From Sphingomonas ginsengisoli An et al. 2013 (GTDB taxonomy: Bacteria > Pseudomonadota > Alphaproteobacteria > Sphingomonadales > Sphingomonadaceae): 64,000 bases of DNA. The notes under the pieces are model-generated. The model saw nothing but the letters and a program-made list of their open reading frames with translations, did not search any database and had not been told where the DNA came from. Shown here piece after piece: positions 55,607 through 64,000 of the stretch. Position numbers and translations under genes: made by a program. The first letter of the stretch is position 1, and every line of letters begins with the position of its first letter. The DNA lies in assembly GCF_009363895.1 (NCBI RefSeq), contig NZ_CP045434.1, forward strand, positions 1,736,001 to 1,800,000, in the 5' to 3' direction.

Positions 55607-56271
55607 GCCGCGACGGCCGTCAGGCTCGCCTTCGTGTAGAAGTCGTAGGCGTCGTCGACATTGTCGAAATGCACCAGCGAGCCCTGGTGCAGGACGGCGG
55701 CGCGGTTGCAATGCTCGCGGATATAGCCCGGCTCGTGCGAGACGATGATCATCGCCCGCTCGCCGCGCTTGTCGAACAACTCATGATTGCACTTCTGGTG
55801 GAAGCGCGCGTCGCCGACCGCGATGATCTCGTCGATCAGGAAGCAATCGAACTCGATCACCATCGAAATGGCGAAGGCGAGCCGCGCCCGCATGCCCGAC
55901 GAGTAGCTTTTGACCGGTTCGCGCAGGTAGATGCCGAGTTCTGAGAAGTCCTCGACATAGGCCTTCTTGTCGCGCCAGTCGACGCCGTAGACGCGGCAGA
56001 TGAAGCGCAGATTGTCCCACCCGGTCAGCGCCCCCTGGAAAGCGCCGCCAAAGGCCAGCGGCCACGAGACGCTCATGTCGCGGGTGATCGTCCCGCTGGT
56101 CGGTAGCTCGGCGCCGCTGATCAGTCGGATCATGGTCGATTTGCCCGCGCCGTTGCGGCCGAGGATACCGACTCGCTCACCCATGTCGACCGTGAGATCG
56201 ACGTCCTTGAGCACCCGGGCCGGTCCGGAACGGGTCGGGTAGGTCTTGTTGACGGCACGCATCTCAATCAT
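55603..56271 (-). CDS. kpsT: Capsule ABC transporter ATPase (KpsT-type)
   Basis: Nucleotide-binding subunit of the group 2 capsule exporter. 222 residues: Walker A LGRNGAGKST (37-46), signature YSSGMRARLAFAI, Walker B FDCFLIDEII and the switch VSHEPGYIREH. The length lacks the C-terminal carbohydrate-binding domain of Wzt, so it fits KpsT (export of lipid-linked capsule) rather than O-antigen systems with substrate recognition. ATG 56271 overlaps the kpsM stop. Confidence 0.94.
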   Translation of the reverse strand: MIEMRAVNKTYPTRSGPARVLKDVDLTVDMGERVGILGRNGAGKSTMIRLISGAELPTSGTITRDMSVSWPLAFGGAFQGALTGWDNLRFICRVYGVDWRDKKAYVEDFSELGIYLREPVKSYSSGMRARLAFAISMVIEFDCFLIDEIIAVGDARFHQKCNHELFDKRGERAMIIVSHEPGYIREHCNRAAVLHQGSLVHFDNVDDAYDFYTKASLTAVAA

Positions 56272-57083
56272 TCGGGAATGACCTCGCGGCTGGTCTTGGC
56301 TACTTCGGCGAGCCCGAGCAGCGTCAAGGCAAGATTGCAGAGCGCCATGTAGCCCATGTCGTAATGAGCGACGATCTGGCTGCCGAAGAACTCTTCGCGG
56401 ATATATTCTACCCCAAGCACCTTCGGCAGCAGGAGGACATACTTCTGACCTTCGGTCGGCAGTGCGTCGACGAGGAATGCCGCCCCCGACAGCGGGCACA
56501 GAATATAAGCGGTCGGTTGCAACAGCTTTGCGACCAGCTCGAAGCGCTCGGACAGTGCACCGAAGAACGCCGACAGATCGAAACCGAAACAAGCGAGCAT
56601 GATCCAGCCGAAAACGATCTGGAGAATGTACTCGGGCGGTTCGAGCCAGCCGATCGAGCAGAAGAACACCACCAGGAAGACGAACGACGTCGTCGCTCCC
56701 GCCGCCTCGAGTAGCAGGCGCGACAGGTAGATATCGATCGGCCGAACGTTGCGGTGATAGAACAGCGAGAGATTCGGCGCGAGCGCGCCGATCGCTCGGT
56801 TGGGCATGTTGCGCCACAGCAGAACACTTGAATAGCCGGTGATCGCAAAGGCAACGATCGGCAGGCTCGACCCGTGGACCGAGCGGGTCGCGGTCCATAG
56901 TGCGGTGACCGCCAGGGTGAAGATCATCGGCTCGACGAACAGCCACAGGAAGCCGATATTATGGCGTCCGTAGCGGGACGGGATCTCGCGGAGCACCAGC
57001 GCCCAGATCACCCGCCGCTGGATTGCCCAGGAGCGCGCGAGGCTAGTCGGCTGCGGCGCCGGGACGGGGTCGGCGGGCGTCAA
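56268..57083 (-). CDS. kpsM: Capsule ABC transporter permease (KpsM-type)
   Basis: Membrane subunit of the capsule exporter. 271 residues: an N-terminal amphipathic region with WALVLREIPSRYGRHNIGFL, six helices (FVEPMIFTLAVTALW, TTSFVFLVVFFCSIGW, IVFGWIMLACFGFDLSAFFG) and the family loop CPLSGAAFLVDALP. TTG 57083 overlaps the kpsE stop (TTGA), so its translation depends on kpsE. It pairs with KpsT to flip the finished chain. Confidence 0.93.
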   Translation of the reverse strand: MTPADPVPAPQPTSLARSWAIQRRVIWALVLREIPSRYGRHNIGFLWLFVEPMIFTLAVTALWTATRSVHGSSLPIVAFAITGYSSVLLWRNMPNRAIGALAPNLSLFYHRNVRPIDIYLSRLLLEAAGATTSFVFLVVFFCSIGWLEPPEYILQIVFGWIMLACFGFDLSAFFGALSERFELVAKLLQPTAYILCPLSGAAFLVDALPTEGQKYVLLLPKVLGVEYIREEFFGSQIVAHYDMGYMALCNLALTLLGLAEVAKTSREVIPE

Positions 57084-58222
57084 TCACGATGCTCCCGCAC
57101 GCCGGCCAGCAGCATGCTCATGATCCCGTAGGCAACCAGACCGAGGATGACGACCGACAGGATGCCGCGCCAGCGCCGCGGCTCTTCGGCTTCGTCAGGC
57201 AAATTGGGTTCGACGATCCGTTCGACATAGGCCTGCTGCTGACGAGAATCGTTGCGGGCCTGCTGCAACGCGGCGAGCGCCGCGGTCAGTCGCTTGTCGG
57301 CATATTCGCGGTCGAGCGACAGTCGCTGATATTGCACCGCCGCCGCCGATAGCGATCCCTGTCCGCCAGCAACTCGGCTCCCCTCGAGATCGATCGAGCG
57401 GGTCAGGCCGGCGATGCGCGTCCGCAGCTGCGGAATCTGCGGATTCTCCGGCGCGATGGATTCGAGCTGCTGGAGCTGCAACCGTGCGCCGATCAGTTCG
57501 TCCTGAAGCTTGGATACCAATTGCAGCTGCACGCTCGCCTGCCGCTCGGGATCGACGATCCCGCTGCGTTGACGGAACGCGCCCAGCGCGCGCGATGCGC
57601 TGCGCGCCGCCGCCTCGGCGTCGTTCGCTTCGCGCTGTGCATTGCCGAGCAGGTCCGCCTGCCCGCGATTGTTGAGCCGATTGACCAGCGCTTCAGACAT
57701 TTCGAGCAGGCGCCGGTTGATCTTCTGCGCATCCTGTGCGGTGTAGGCCCGCACCGACAGGGTAGTGATCGCCGAGGTTGTGTCATGCTCGACCCCGACC
57801 CGTTTGCGGAAATAGTTGTAGAGGTCCTCGAAGGTGTTGCCGAACCCCAGCGCATTGAACCGGTCGAACACCGAGATCGACGGGCTAGTGTAGGTCTGAC
57901 GGATGTAATTGCCTTCGTTGAGCGCCTTCAGCGCGTCACGGCTCTGGACGAATTTCTGCGCGACGAAGATCTCATCGCCCGAGCTCGAGAAACCGACCGA
58001 CTTGAGCAGCACCCCGAGCCCCGTGGTGGAAGGTTTGTCGGGGCTGCGGACGACGAATTGCGACTGCGACACGTACACGTCCGACGCGAACAGGCCATAG
58101 TAAAGGATAGCGAGCACCGTCGGCACGATGACCAACAAAACGAACAATGGATTGGCGGCAATGCGCATGCGCGACTGCCTCAGGCGCTGGAGCAAGGTCG
58201 ATTCAGAACGGCGTTGCAGCAT
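57080..58222 (-). CDS. kpsE: Capsule export inner-membrane/periplasmic protein (KpsE-type)
   Basis: Polysaccharide co-polymerase-like adaptor (KpsE/BexC/RkpR) that spans the periplasm and links KpsMT to the outer-membrane lipoprotein. 380 residues: helix LFVLLVIVPTVLAILYYGLF near 25-45, periplasmic region with SQSQFVVRSPDKPSTTGLGV, a long coiled coil (RQASVQLQLVSKLQDELIG, QYQRLSLDREYADKRLTAAL), PNLPDEAEEPRR and the terminal helix GILSVVILGLVAYGIMSML. ATG 58222 is preferred to TTG 58237. It follows manA after 115 bases. Confidence 0.93.
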   Translation of the reverse strand: MLQRRSESTLLQRLRQSRMRIAANPLFVLLVIVPTVLAILYYGLFASDVYVSQSQFVVRSPDKPSTTGLGVLLKSVGFSSSGDEIFVAQKFVQSRDALKALNEGNYIRQTYTSPSISVFDRFNALGFGNTFEDLYNYFRKRVGVEHDTTSAITTLSVRAYTAQDAQKINRRLLEMSEALVNRLNNRGQADLLGNAQREANDAEAAARSASRALGAFRQRSGIVDPERQASVQLQLVSKLQDELIGARLQLQQLESIAPENPQIPQLRTRIAGLTRSIDLEGSRVAGGQGSLSAAAVQYQRLSLDREYADKRLTAALAALQQARNDSRQQQAYVERIVEPNLPDEAEEPRRWRGILSVVILGLVAYGIMSMLLAGVREHRD

Positions 58223-58337
58223 GAAAAAGTCTAGCAATCAGTCGGATATTGGCGGGATGGCGGGCCTTAACCTTTTCAGACGGAGGCTGCCAGTTGTTTG
58301 ATGTCCGCAAGGATAGTGGCGAGCCTTCCCGATGCGC

Positions 58338-59156
58338 TCATGCGGCCTGGGCCAGTGCCGCTTGGACCGGCCAAGCCAGCAGGAGTTCGGCGTCGCCGGG
58401 CAGGTCGAGGCCCTCCAGCGACGCCGCGCATAAGGCTTGCCCGATTTGATAGGTAAGGCCCTGATGGCGAACGGAACCGCTGACAACCACGACCTGCCAG
58501 GCCGCCGTGGTCGGCAGGCCCACCGGGAATGCGCCCACGCACCAGGCCGCGCCGAAATAAGGACCATCAGCGAGAATGCGGCTGCGCCGATCGGCCACGC
58601 TGCCATCTCGCGCGGAGTCATGCCGCCCGAAATAAGCGACCCGCAACCCCTCGTCGAGATGCAGTTCGCGCGGCCGGCCATAATCGAACAGGCGATAGGT
58701 GAGGTCGGCGCTCTGCTGGACTTCGAGCAGCACCAGCCCCGCGCCCGCGGCATGAATGGTTCCAGCCCGGTTGTAGATGACATCGCCGCGCGCAACCGGC
58801 TTCCAGTCGAGCAGGTCGACCACGCTTCCGTCGCGCACTGCCGAAGCGAATTGCGCCGGCTCGCACGACTGCTTGAGCCCGAGCCCGATCGTCGCGCCCG
58901 GTTCGGCCGCGAGCACGATCCACATCTCGTCCTTGCCGCACGGATGCCCAACCGCGCGAGCCTGGGCGTTATCAGGATGAACTTGGATCGACAGTCGCTC
59001 GCTGGTGTAGAGATATTTGATCAGGACCGGCAGCTCGGCACCCGCGGGATGGCGGAAGGCGACCTCCCCGATCCGAACGCCATTCGCTCCACGATGCTGC
59101 CATGGGACGTCAACCTGTCCCCACGGCTTTTCGCTCAAACACGCGGCGAGCTTCAC
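58338..59156 (-). CDS. manA: Class I mannose-6-phosphate isomerase
   Basis: Interconverts fructose-6-phosphate and mannose-6-phosphate using zinc, feeding GDP-mannose and then GDP-rhamnose. 272 residues: EKPWGQVDVPW, LIKYLYTSERLSIQVHPDNA (zinc ligands Gln and His), HPCGKDEMWIVLAAEPG (zinc Glu) and NRAGTIHAAGAGLVLLEVQQ. The short cupin form is like bacillary ManA. Start taken at GTG 59156; three GTG codons in a row (59162-59156) and the GAGG upstream leave an uncertainty of two codons, and there is no ATG. First gene of the capsule operon on this strand. Confidence 0.9.
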   Translation of the reverse strand: MKLAACLSEKPWGQVDVPWQHRGANGVRIGEVAFRHPAGAELPVLIKYLYTSERLSIQVHPDNAQARAVGHPCGKDEMWIVLAAEPGATIGLGLKQSCEPAQFASAVRDGSVVDLLDWKPVARGDVIYNRAGTIHAAGAGLVLLEVQQSADLTYRLFDYGRPRELHLDEGLRVAYFGRHDSARDGSVADRRSRILADGPYFGAAWCVGAFPVGLPTTAAWQVVVVSGSVRHQGLTYQIGQALCAASLEGLDLPGDAELLLAWPVQAALAQAA

Positions 59157-59901
59157 CACCACCTCTGTCCAACAAGATCCACGGCACCCACCGCGGCAGC
59201 AAAACAAGAATAATGTACGGAATCGAAGTTTGAATGGCGAGTCCAACAAACAGATTTTTATCTCGAATTTGAGAAACCACTGTAGGGCAGACAACTCCAA
59301 TCATTAGAATTACAGTTATTTATTCCTCCACCCATGAAATTATAATAATATATTTGATGTATGATCTTGACTTAGAGGCCATCGAATTGAAACTCAACAT
59401 CCCTCCGGCGGAGGACGGCACCGGTGGGTGATAAGCACTTTGCGTGGTGCAAACCGATTTCAACCTCTGTCGCCCCGTTTCACGCGCCAACATAGAACTG
59501 TTGTGAATACAACGTTACAATAGGCCAGCTTAGGCTTTCATACGATGTGCGGCGTTAACCGTCGGGGCGGCGAAAAATTCCGGTCGCAGTCAAACCATTC
59601 GCCTTTTGCCATTGGGAATCAGCCAAAGATGGGACGAGGAGTGTCATGAATTTCGGGGTCAATAATCGCCTGCTTGACCACCCTTGCTGACAAACAAATT
59701 GTCGGCGCTTCCCGTCGCCGCTTTGTTACAAGGCGATGTCGAAAGTGCGCAATGTCTGAGTTATCGAAAATGCATTCTTATTCATTTCTGAACGTGCATC
59801 ACGTACGTTCACTCTTAAGATAATTAGTATTGTCTCGCCGCTGATTTTGCGGCAGCTTCCGATCCAGACGCCGGCAAGGCGTAACCTTTGGAGAGGGGCA
59901 C
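59157..59901 (+). other. 745-bp AT-rich intergenic region
   Basis: No convincing gene. GC is far below the rest of the window, most of all at 59200-59400, where runs such as TATAATAATATA occur. It should hold the promoters of manA (minus) and of the TonB receptor (plus). A 14-codon ORF (59646-59690, MNFGVNNRLLDHPC) has a strong GAGGAG ribosome site and may be a leader peptide. A 64-codon hydrophobic frame on the minus strand (59110-59304) overlaps manA in another frame, and I do not believe it. The low GC suggests an old insertion or recombination edge of the capsule locus. Confidence 0.7.
59790..59810 (+). promoter_or_regulatory. Inverted repeat upstream of the TonB receptor gene
   Basis: GAACGT (59790-59795), nine bases, ACGTTC (59805-59810), followed by AT-rich TAAGATAATTAG where a -10 could lie, about 90 bases before the receptor ATG. 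A dimeric regulator could bind here, but the motif is not one I can name. Confidence 0.35.
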
Positions 59902-62157
59902 ATGGGCATCCGCAGCAGCATCTTGGGCGTTTCACTAATCGCGCTAGCATGGTCCGACGGAGCATTGGCGCAGGCGCCGCCGGCCGATCCGGGCCGCACC
60001 ACCGCTCAGGCCGATTCGCCGCCCCCCGACAGCGGCGACGTTATCGTCACCGCTCGCCGCCGGAGCGAGAATCTTCAGCGCACGCCGCTGTCGGGCTCGG
60101 TGCTGACCGGCACCGACCTGGCGAACAAGGGCGTCGCCACCGTCGACGCACTGCAGTTCGCGACGCCGAGCATCGTGGTCAACAATTTCGGCCAGGGCAT
60201 CGATTTCAACGTCCGCGGGATCGGCAAGGGCGAGCACAACACCCAGACCGCGACCGGCGTCATCACCTATCGCGACGGCGCGCCGACCTTCCCCGGCTAT
60301 TTCCAGGGCGAGCCCTATTACGACGTCGCCAACATCCAGGTGTTGCGCGGCCCGCAGGGAACCATCGTCGGGCAGAACGCCACGGGCGGCGCGGTGTTCG
60401 TCAATTCGAACGATCCGATCATCGGTGGCGGCAACCATGGCTATGTCAGTGCCAACATCGGCAACTATGCCGAATTCGGCGCGCAGGGCGCGATCAACCT
60501 GCCGGTGAGCGATACCTTTGCGGCGCGCGTCGCGCTGTACGGTCTGCGGCGCAACGGCTTCTACAATATCACCGGGCCGGGCGGCGTCCGCTACACCGGC
60601 AACAATGGTGACCAGCGCCAGATTGCCGGGCGGCTATCGCTGCTGTGGAAGCCGTCGAGCGCGCTGACGATCTCGTCCAAGACCGATCTCGATTACCTTG
60701 ATTTCGGCGCTTACGTCGCCAGCCCCTATCAGAATTACCAGCCGGTCGGGGTGCCTGCGCTGACCAGCTACAGCGACCTTTTCGACCTTCAGCTCAACTC
60801 GCCGCAGGAAGCGCGCGACAAGTTCTTCCGCCAGATCCTGCGGGTGAACTACCAGTTCGGGAACGGTATCCAGCTGCGCTCGGTCAGCAGCTACGCGAAG
60901 GGCAACACCAAGTATCGCGCCGACCTCGACGGCACGGCTCTCCTCACCCCGGCGACCGCCGACAAGACCTTCTTCGACAATGTCGACGAACGCCAGATGA
61001 CGCAGGAACTGACGCTGATCTCGCCTGACAGCGCGCGGGTGACCTACCTCGCCGGCGTGTTCGGGGCGTGGAACAAGTATAATTTCCTGCCGCCTTACCA
61101 GTTCGTCAGCGACAGCTCGTCGGCCCCCGGCGCGGCCAGCGAATATCGGCTCCAGGGCACCAACCCGAACCGCTCGCTGGCAGCCTTCGGCCAGCTCGGC
61201 TTTGCGATCACCCCGGCTCTCAAGCTCGAGCTCGGCGGCCGCTACACTACCAGCCGAAGCGTCAACCACGTCCAGATCCTGCAGTTCGGCGCGCCGATCG
61301 TCGCCGAGGATCGGACCAAGTCGCACAATTTCTCTTACAAGGCGTCGCTCGGCTGGACCGCCGATGCCAACAATTACCTGTACGGGTTCGTCGCGACGGG
61401 GTTCAAGCCGGGCGGCTTGAACGTCCCGGTCGGCCTGACCGGAGCGCTGGCCGGCCCGACCGCCTTCAAGGAGGAGACGGTTCGCTCCTACGAAGCGGGT
61501 TGGAAGAGCAGCTTCGACAACCGCCACATCCGGACGACTGTGGCGGTATTCTACAACCAGTATAAGGACTTCCAGGTGATCGTCTCGAACCCCGGCTTCC
61601 CGGTGTTCGGAACCGAGATCAACGTGCCGAACACGACCAAGATCTACGGCTTCGAGGCCGAGGCGGAGGCGCATTATGGCGCCTTCCGGTTCGACGTCGG
61701 CGCCAACGTCACGCACAGCAGCATCGGCGAGTTCTTCGCAGTGGATTCGCGCCGCGGCGTGATCACGGTCACGCCCTGCAACCCGCTGACCGGCCCGGCC
61801 AATTCCGCCTGCATCAACCTTGGCGGACGCGACCAAACCTATGCGCCCAAGTTCACCTTCAACATCGGCGGGTCGTACGACATCGCGCTTGGCGATGGGG
61901 CGACCCTGACGCCGCGGGTGAACTTCGGCCATATCGGCAAGCAGTGGGCCACGTTGTTCGAGACGCGAACCTTCGGTGACCGGCTTGAGGATCGCAACAT
62001 CCTCAATGCCCAACTCGCGTTCAGCAAAGGCAGCGTGACGATCACCGCCTACGCGACCAACCTCACCAACCAGCACTATCCCGCGGCGCTCAACAGCGGC
62101 CTCTACTTCGCGGGGGCACCGCGGCAGTATGGGCTGAAAGTGCTGAAAGCCTTCTAG
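59902..62157 (+). CDS. TonB-dependent outer-membrane receptor
   Basis: A 751-residue receptor. Signal peptide MGIRSSILGVSLIALAWSDGALA-QA, then VIVTARRRSENLQRTPLSG (TonB-box region and start of plug). The plug shows FNVRGIGKGEHNTQ, VANIQVLRGPQGTIVGQNAT and GGAVFVNSNDP. The barrel ends GLYFAGAPRQYGLKVLKAF with the terminal aromatic expected for outer-membrane insertion. It resembles the sphingomonad receptors related to FecA/FpvA and the catabolic SuxA/IroN-like set; the substrate is unknown. A strong GGAGAGG site precedes ATG 59902. A hairpin follows; a fatty-acyl-CoA synthetase lies downstream. Confidence 0.93.
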   Translation: MGIRSSILGVSLIALAWSDGALAQAPPADPGRTTAQADSPPPDSGDVIVTARRRSENLQRTPLSGSVLTGTDLANKGVATVDALQFATPSIVVNNFGQGIDFNVRGIGKGEHNTQTATGVITYRDGAPTFPGYFQGEPYYDVANIQVLRGPQGTIVGQNATGGAVFVNSNDPIIGGGNHGYVSANIGNYAEFGAQGAINLPVSDTFAARVALYGLRRNGFYNITGPGGVRYTGNNGDQRQIAGRLSLLWKPSSALTISSKTDLDYLDFGAYVASPYQNYQPVGVPALTSYSDLFDLQLNSPQEARDKFFRQILRVNYQFGNGIQLRSVSSYAKGNTKYRADLDGTALLTPATADKTFFDNVDERQMTQELTLISPDSARVTYLAGVFGAWNKYNFLPPYQFVSDSSSAPGAASEYRLQGTNPNRSLAAFGQLGFAITPALKLELGGRYTTSRSVNHVQILQFGAPIVAEDRTKSHNFSYKASLGWTADANNYLYGFVATGFKPGGLNVPVGLTGALAGPTAFKEETVRSYEAGWKSSFDNRHIRTTVAVFYNQYKDFQVIVSNPGFPVFGTEINVPNTTKIYGFEAEAEAHYGAFRFDVGANVTHSSIGEFFAVDSRRGVITVTPCNPLTGPANSACINLGGRDQTYAPKFTFNIGGSYDIALGDGATLTPRVNFGHIGKQWATLFETRTFGDRLEDRNILNAQLAFSKGSVTITAYATNLTNQHYPAALNSGLYFAGAPRQYGLKVLKAF

Positions 62158-62167
62158 TCTCGTCCTC

Positions 62168-62193
62168 GGGCGCGCGGCTTCGGCGGCGCGCCC
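62168..62193 (+). terminator. Hairpin after the TonB receptor gene
   Basis: Stem GGGCGCGC (62168-62175) with GCGCGCCC (62186-62193) and a ten-base loop, then CTTCTCCTCT. A moderate terminator; the next start codon is 23 bases on, so some read-through is possible. Confidence 0.6.
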
Positions 62194-62215
62194 CTTCTCC
62201 TCTCGTCGGGTCGTC

Positions 62216-63784
62216 ATGCAAAGCTACGCCCTCACCGTCGACAAATTGCTCGACCATGCGGCCAAGTGGTTCGGCGATCGTGAGGTCGTCACTGGCGGCG
62301 GCTCGGGACCCGACGATCGGATCGGCTATGCCGCGTTACGGCGCCGCGCCAATCTCCTGTCGGGGGCCTTGGCGAGCCTGGGCGTGACCCTGGGAACGCG
62401 GGTCGCGACGCTCGCCTGGAACAGCCGGCACCATGTCGAGCTGACCTATGCGGCGATGGGCATCGGGTCTGTCTGCCACACCCTCAATCCGCGCCTGACG
62501 ATCGAACAATTGGCGGCGATGATCGACGAAGCCGGAGACATACTGCTCGCGGTGGCCGGCGACCTCATCGAGCAAGGGGCGGAGCTCAAAGCGCGATGCA
62601 GTAGCGTGCGCCACCTCATCCTACTTGATGACGAGGGCGCGACGTCGCCAGCCGGGACGCTGACGATCGACAAGCTCATCGAGGACCACGGCGTCGCGGT
62701 GCCCTGGGGCGACTTCGACGAGCGGACGGTGGCCGGACTGTGCTTCACGTCGGGCACGACCGGCGCGCCCAAGGGTGTCGAATATACGCATCGCTCCAAC
62801 TACCTCCACACGCTGCGCGCGCTGGCGGCCGACGCGGTTGCTCTCACCGCGCGCGAATCGCTGCTGCTGGCGGTACCGATGTTCCACGCCAATGGCTGGG
62901 GCCTTCCGTTCGCGGCGCCCGCTGCCGGCACCAAGCTGGTCCTTCCGGGGCGGCACCTCGACGGGGCCAGTCTCGCCGGCCTCATTCGCGCCGAGCAAGT
63001 CACCGTGGCGGTCGGCGTGCCGACGGTGTGGCTGGGTCTGCTCGAACAGCTCGAGCGCAGCGGCGAGAGCGTGCCGAGCCTCGAACGCATTCTTATCGGC
63101 GGGTCGAGCTGCCCCGCCGCGCTGATCGAGCGGCTCGAAAGAGGGCTTGGCGCGCGCGTGCAGACCAGTTGGGGGATGACCGAACTATCGCCAATCGGGA
63201 CTTTGTCCCCGCCGTTCGCGCGCGCGGTTCCAGGCACTGCGGGGCGGCCCCCGCTCGGCCTCGACCTCAAGCTGACCGATGCCGACGGGACCCCCCTGAC
63301 TGACCAGCGCGCCGGCCAGGGGCATCTGTGGGTGCGCGGGCCAAGCGTGCTCGACCGCTATCTGGGCGCGGAGAATGATGCGCTCGACGCCGAAGGTTAT
63401 TTCCCCACCGGAGACCTGGCGACCATCGATCGCGACGGCAATCTCACTATCTGCGGGCGCGCCAAGGACCTCATCAAGTCAGGCGGCGAGTGGATCAACC
63501 CGGCCGAAATCGAGGCAATCGTCGGGGCCGACACGTCGGTTCAGCATGTCGCGGTCATCGCCCGTCCGCACGTCCGCTGGGGCGAGCGACCGGTGATGAT
63601 CGTCGAGCGGGCAGAAGGTGCCGAGCCCGTCGACCTCCTGGCGCTCCTCAAAGGACGGATCGCCGGCTGGTGGCTCCCCGACGCGGTCATCGAAATTTCC
63701 GCCATGCCGCTCGCCGCCACCGGCAAGATCGACAAGCAGCGGCTTCGGCGGGAATATGCGAGCGACCCTGCCGCCGCCGCCTGA
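62216..63784 (+). CDS. Long-chain fatty-acyl-CoA synthetase (AMP-binding)
   Basis: ANL-superfamily acid-CoA ligase, 522 residues. Motifs in order: [18 protein letters not shown] (P-loop, about 178-195), [50 protein letters not shown] and [20 protein letters not shown], ending [14 protein letters not shown] with the catalytic Lys. The pattern is that of the medium/long-chain fatty-acid CoA ligases (FadD3/AlkK-like); the substrate is not certain. ATG 62216. It ends two bases before the convergent carboxylesterase stop. Confidence 0.93.
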   Translation: MQSYALTVDKLLDHAAKWFGDREVVTGGGSGPDDRIGYAALRRRANLLSGALASLGVTLGTRVATLAWNSRHHVELTYAAMGIGSVCHTLNPRLTIEQLAAMIDEAGDILLAVAGDLIEQGAELKARCSSVRHLILLDDEGATSPAGTLTIDKLIEDHGVAVPWGDFDERTVAGLCFTSGTTGAPKGVEYTHRSNYLHTLRALAADAVALTARESLLLAVPMFHANGWGLPFAAPAAGTKLVLPGRHLDGASLAGLIRAEQVTVAVGVPTVWLGLLEQLERSGESVPSLERILIGGSSCPAALIERLERGLGARVQTSWGMTELSPIGTLSPPFARAVPGTAGRPPLGLDLKLTDADGTPLTDQRAGQGHLWVRGPSVLDRYLGAENDALDAEGYFPTGDLATIDRDGNLTICGRAKDLIKSGGEWINPAEIEAIVGADTSVQHVAVIARPHVRWGERPVMIVERAEGAEPVDLLALLKGRIAGWWLPDAVIEISAMPLAATGKIDKQRLRREYASDPAAAA

Positions 63785-63786
63785 AC

Positions 63787-64000
63787 TCAGTCGCAGCCGG
63801 CGCTTCGCGGCGGCAGGGTGGGTGCGGCCAGCCCAACGTTCCAGTTCCACCCGTCCTTGCCCGCGGCCCGGCGCCGGCACATCACCGCCTCGTTCAGCTT
63901 GAACATGCCGGGCATGGGGTCGCGCCGGTTCTCCGGCTCTGCTGCGAAGTGGAGATAGTTGGCCTCCTTCCCGTAGCTTGGCCACGCGCCGCCTAGCCGC
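63787..64000 (-). CDS. Carboxylesterase C-terminal end (gene continues beyond window)
   Basis: The last 71 codons of a minus-strand gene that enters from the right edge. The frame reads GGAWPSYGKEANYLHFAAEP, then RRDPMPGMFKLNEAVMCRRR, then WNWNVGLAAPTLPPRS, with the stop at 63787. The W-P...N-Y-L-H-F pattern near the end is that of type B carboxylesterases (pnbA-like alpha/beta hydrolases); the catalytic residues lie outside the window, so the assignment is tentative. It is convergent with the acyl-CoA synthetase. Confidence 0.7.
   Translation of the reverse strand, partial: RLGGAWPSYGKEANYLHFAAEPENRRDPMPGMFKLNEAVMCRRRAAGKDGWNWNVGLAAPTLPPRSAGCD

Noticed and set aside
59110..59304. 64-codon hydrophobic ORF on the minus strand before manA
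   Set aside because: It overlaps the manA 5' end in another frame and its ATG has a poorly placed ribosome site. The hydrophobic look comes from AT-rich sequence.

Overview
The window is a high-GC chromosomal segment from an alphaproteobacterium, most probably a member of the Sphingomonadaceae. The evidence is two large TonB-dependent receptors, a SciP (DUF1153) cell-cycle regulator, an Atp12-type F1 assembly factor, a DUF4893 lipoprotein, an S53 peptidase, near-consensus EcfG-type promoters, and dense operons with ATGA/GTGA start-stop overlaps. I saw no rRNA, tRNA, IS element, prophage or CRISPR array.

Layout. 1-12.3 kb: the 5' part of a TonB receptor, a dnaJ-like/yihY/fabI operon, pdxH with a cation efflux pump and a PhzF enzyme, a NUDIX hydrolase, mnmA, and sciP preceded by tiny ORFs. 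Three GlsB/YeaQ-type stress membrane proteins follow, around a SIMPL protein. 12.5-25.9 kb: an RND efflux adaptor and pump, DUF445, GNAT, an RluA-type pseudouridine synthase, an HAD phosphatase, a small membrane protein, Atp12, gmk, a phasin, clpS, murA and a DUF4893 lipoprotein. 26-31.8 kb: rarD and a propionate pathway block (methylmalonyl-CoA mutase and propionyl-CoA carboxylase alpha) with a foreign-looking lipoprotein gene between its two enzymes. 31.9-33 kb: a lower-GC pair made of a Panacea-domain (DUF4065) protein and a small two-helix membrane protein, which looks like a toxin-antitoxin module. 33-41 kb: an SDR, a secreted S53 peptidase, a stand-alone secretin, a glutathione-dependent formaldehyde detoxification operon (frmA, VOC, fghA), an EAL protein, and a beta-barrel protein with polyproline tracts.

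41.4-59.2 kb is a group 2 (ABC-transporter-dependent) capsule locus. The minus-strand operon runs manA, kpsE, kpsM, kpsT, glycosyltransferase, fkbM methyltransferase, gmd, rmd, glycosyltransferase, kdsD, kdsB, kdsA, kpsC, kpsS. Facing it on the plus strand are an inositol-monophosphatase-like gene, the outer-membrane export lipoprotein (kpsD/wza type) and a third glycosyltransferase. kdsD/kdsA/kdsB would supply CMP-Kdo for the beta-Kdo linker built by KpsS/KpsC. manA/gmd/rmd point to GDP-D-rhamnose as a capsule building block. KpsMTE plus the export lipoprotein would carry the chain out.

An AT-rich 745-bp gap then leads to a second TonB receptor, a fatty-acyl-CoA synthetase and the 3' end of a carboxylesterase.

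Most notable points: the Panacea/membrane-protein pair; apparent frameshifts in the 3' part of fkbM; a half-length KpsC; a 108-bp tail-to-tail overlap between a glycosyltransferase and kpsS; four convergent gene pairs that share a CTAG or CTAA stop tetranucleotide; tiny ORFs with strong ribosome sites upstream of sciP; and a CPDGS double-cysteine motif found in both an outer-membrane receptor and the polyproline barrel protein.
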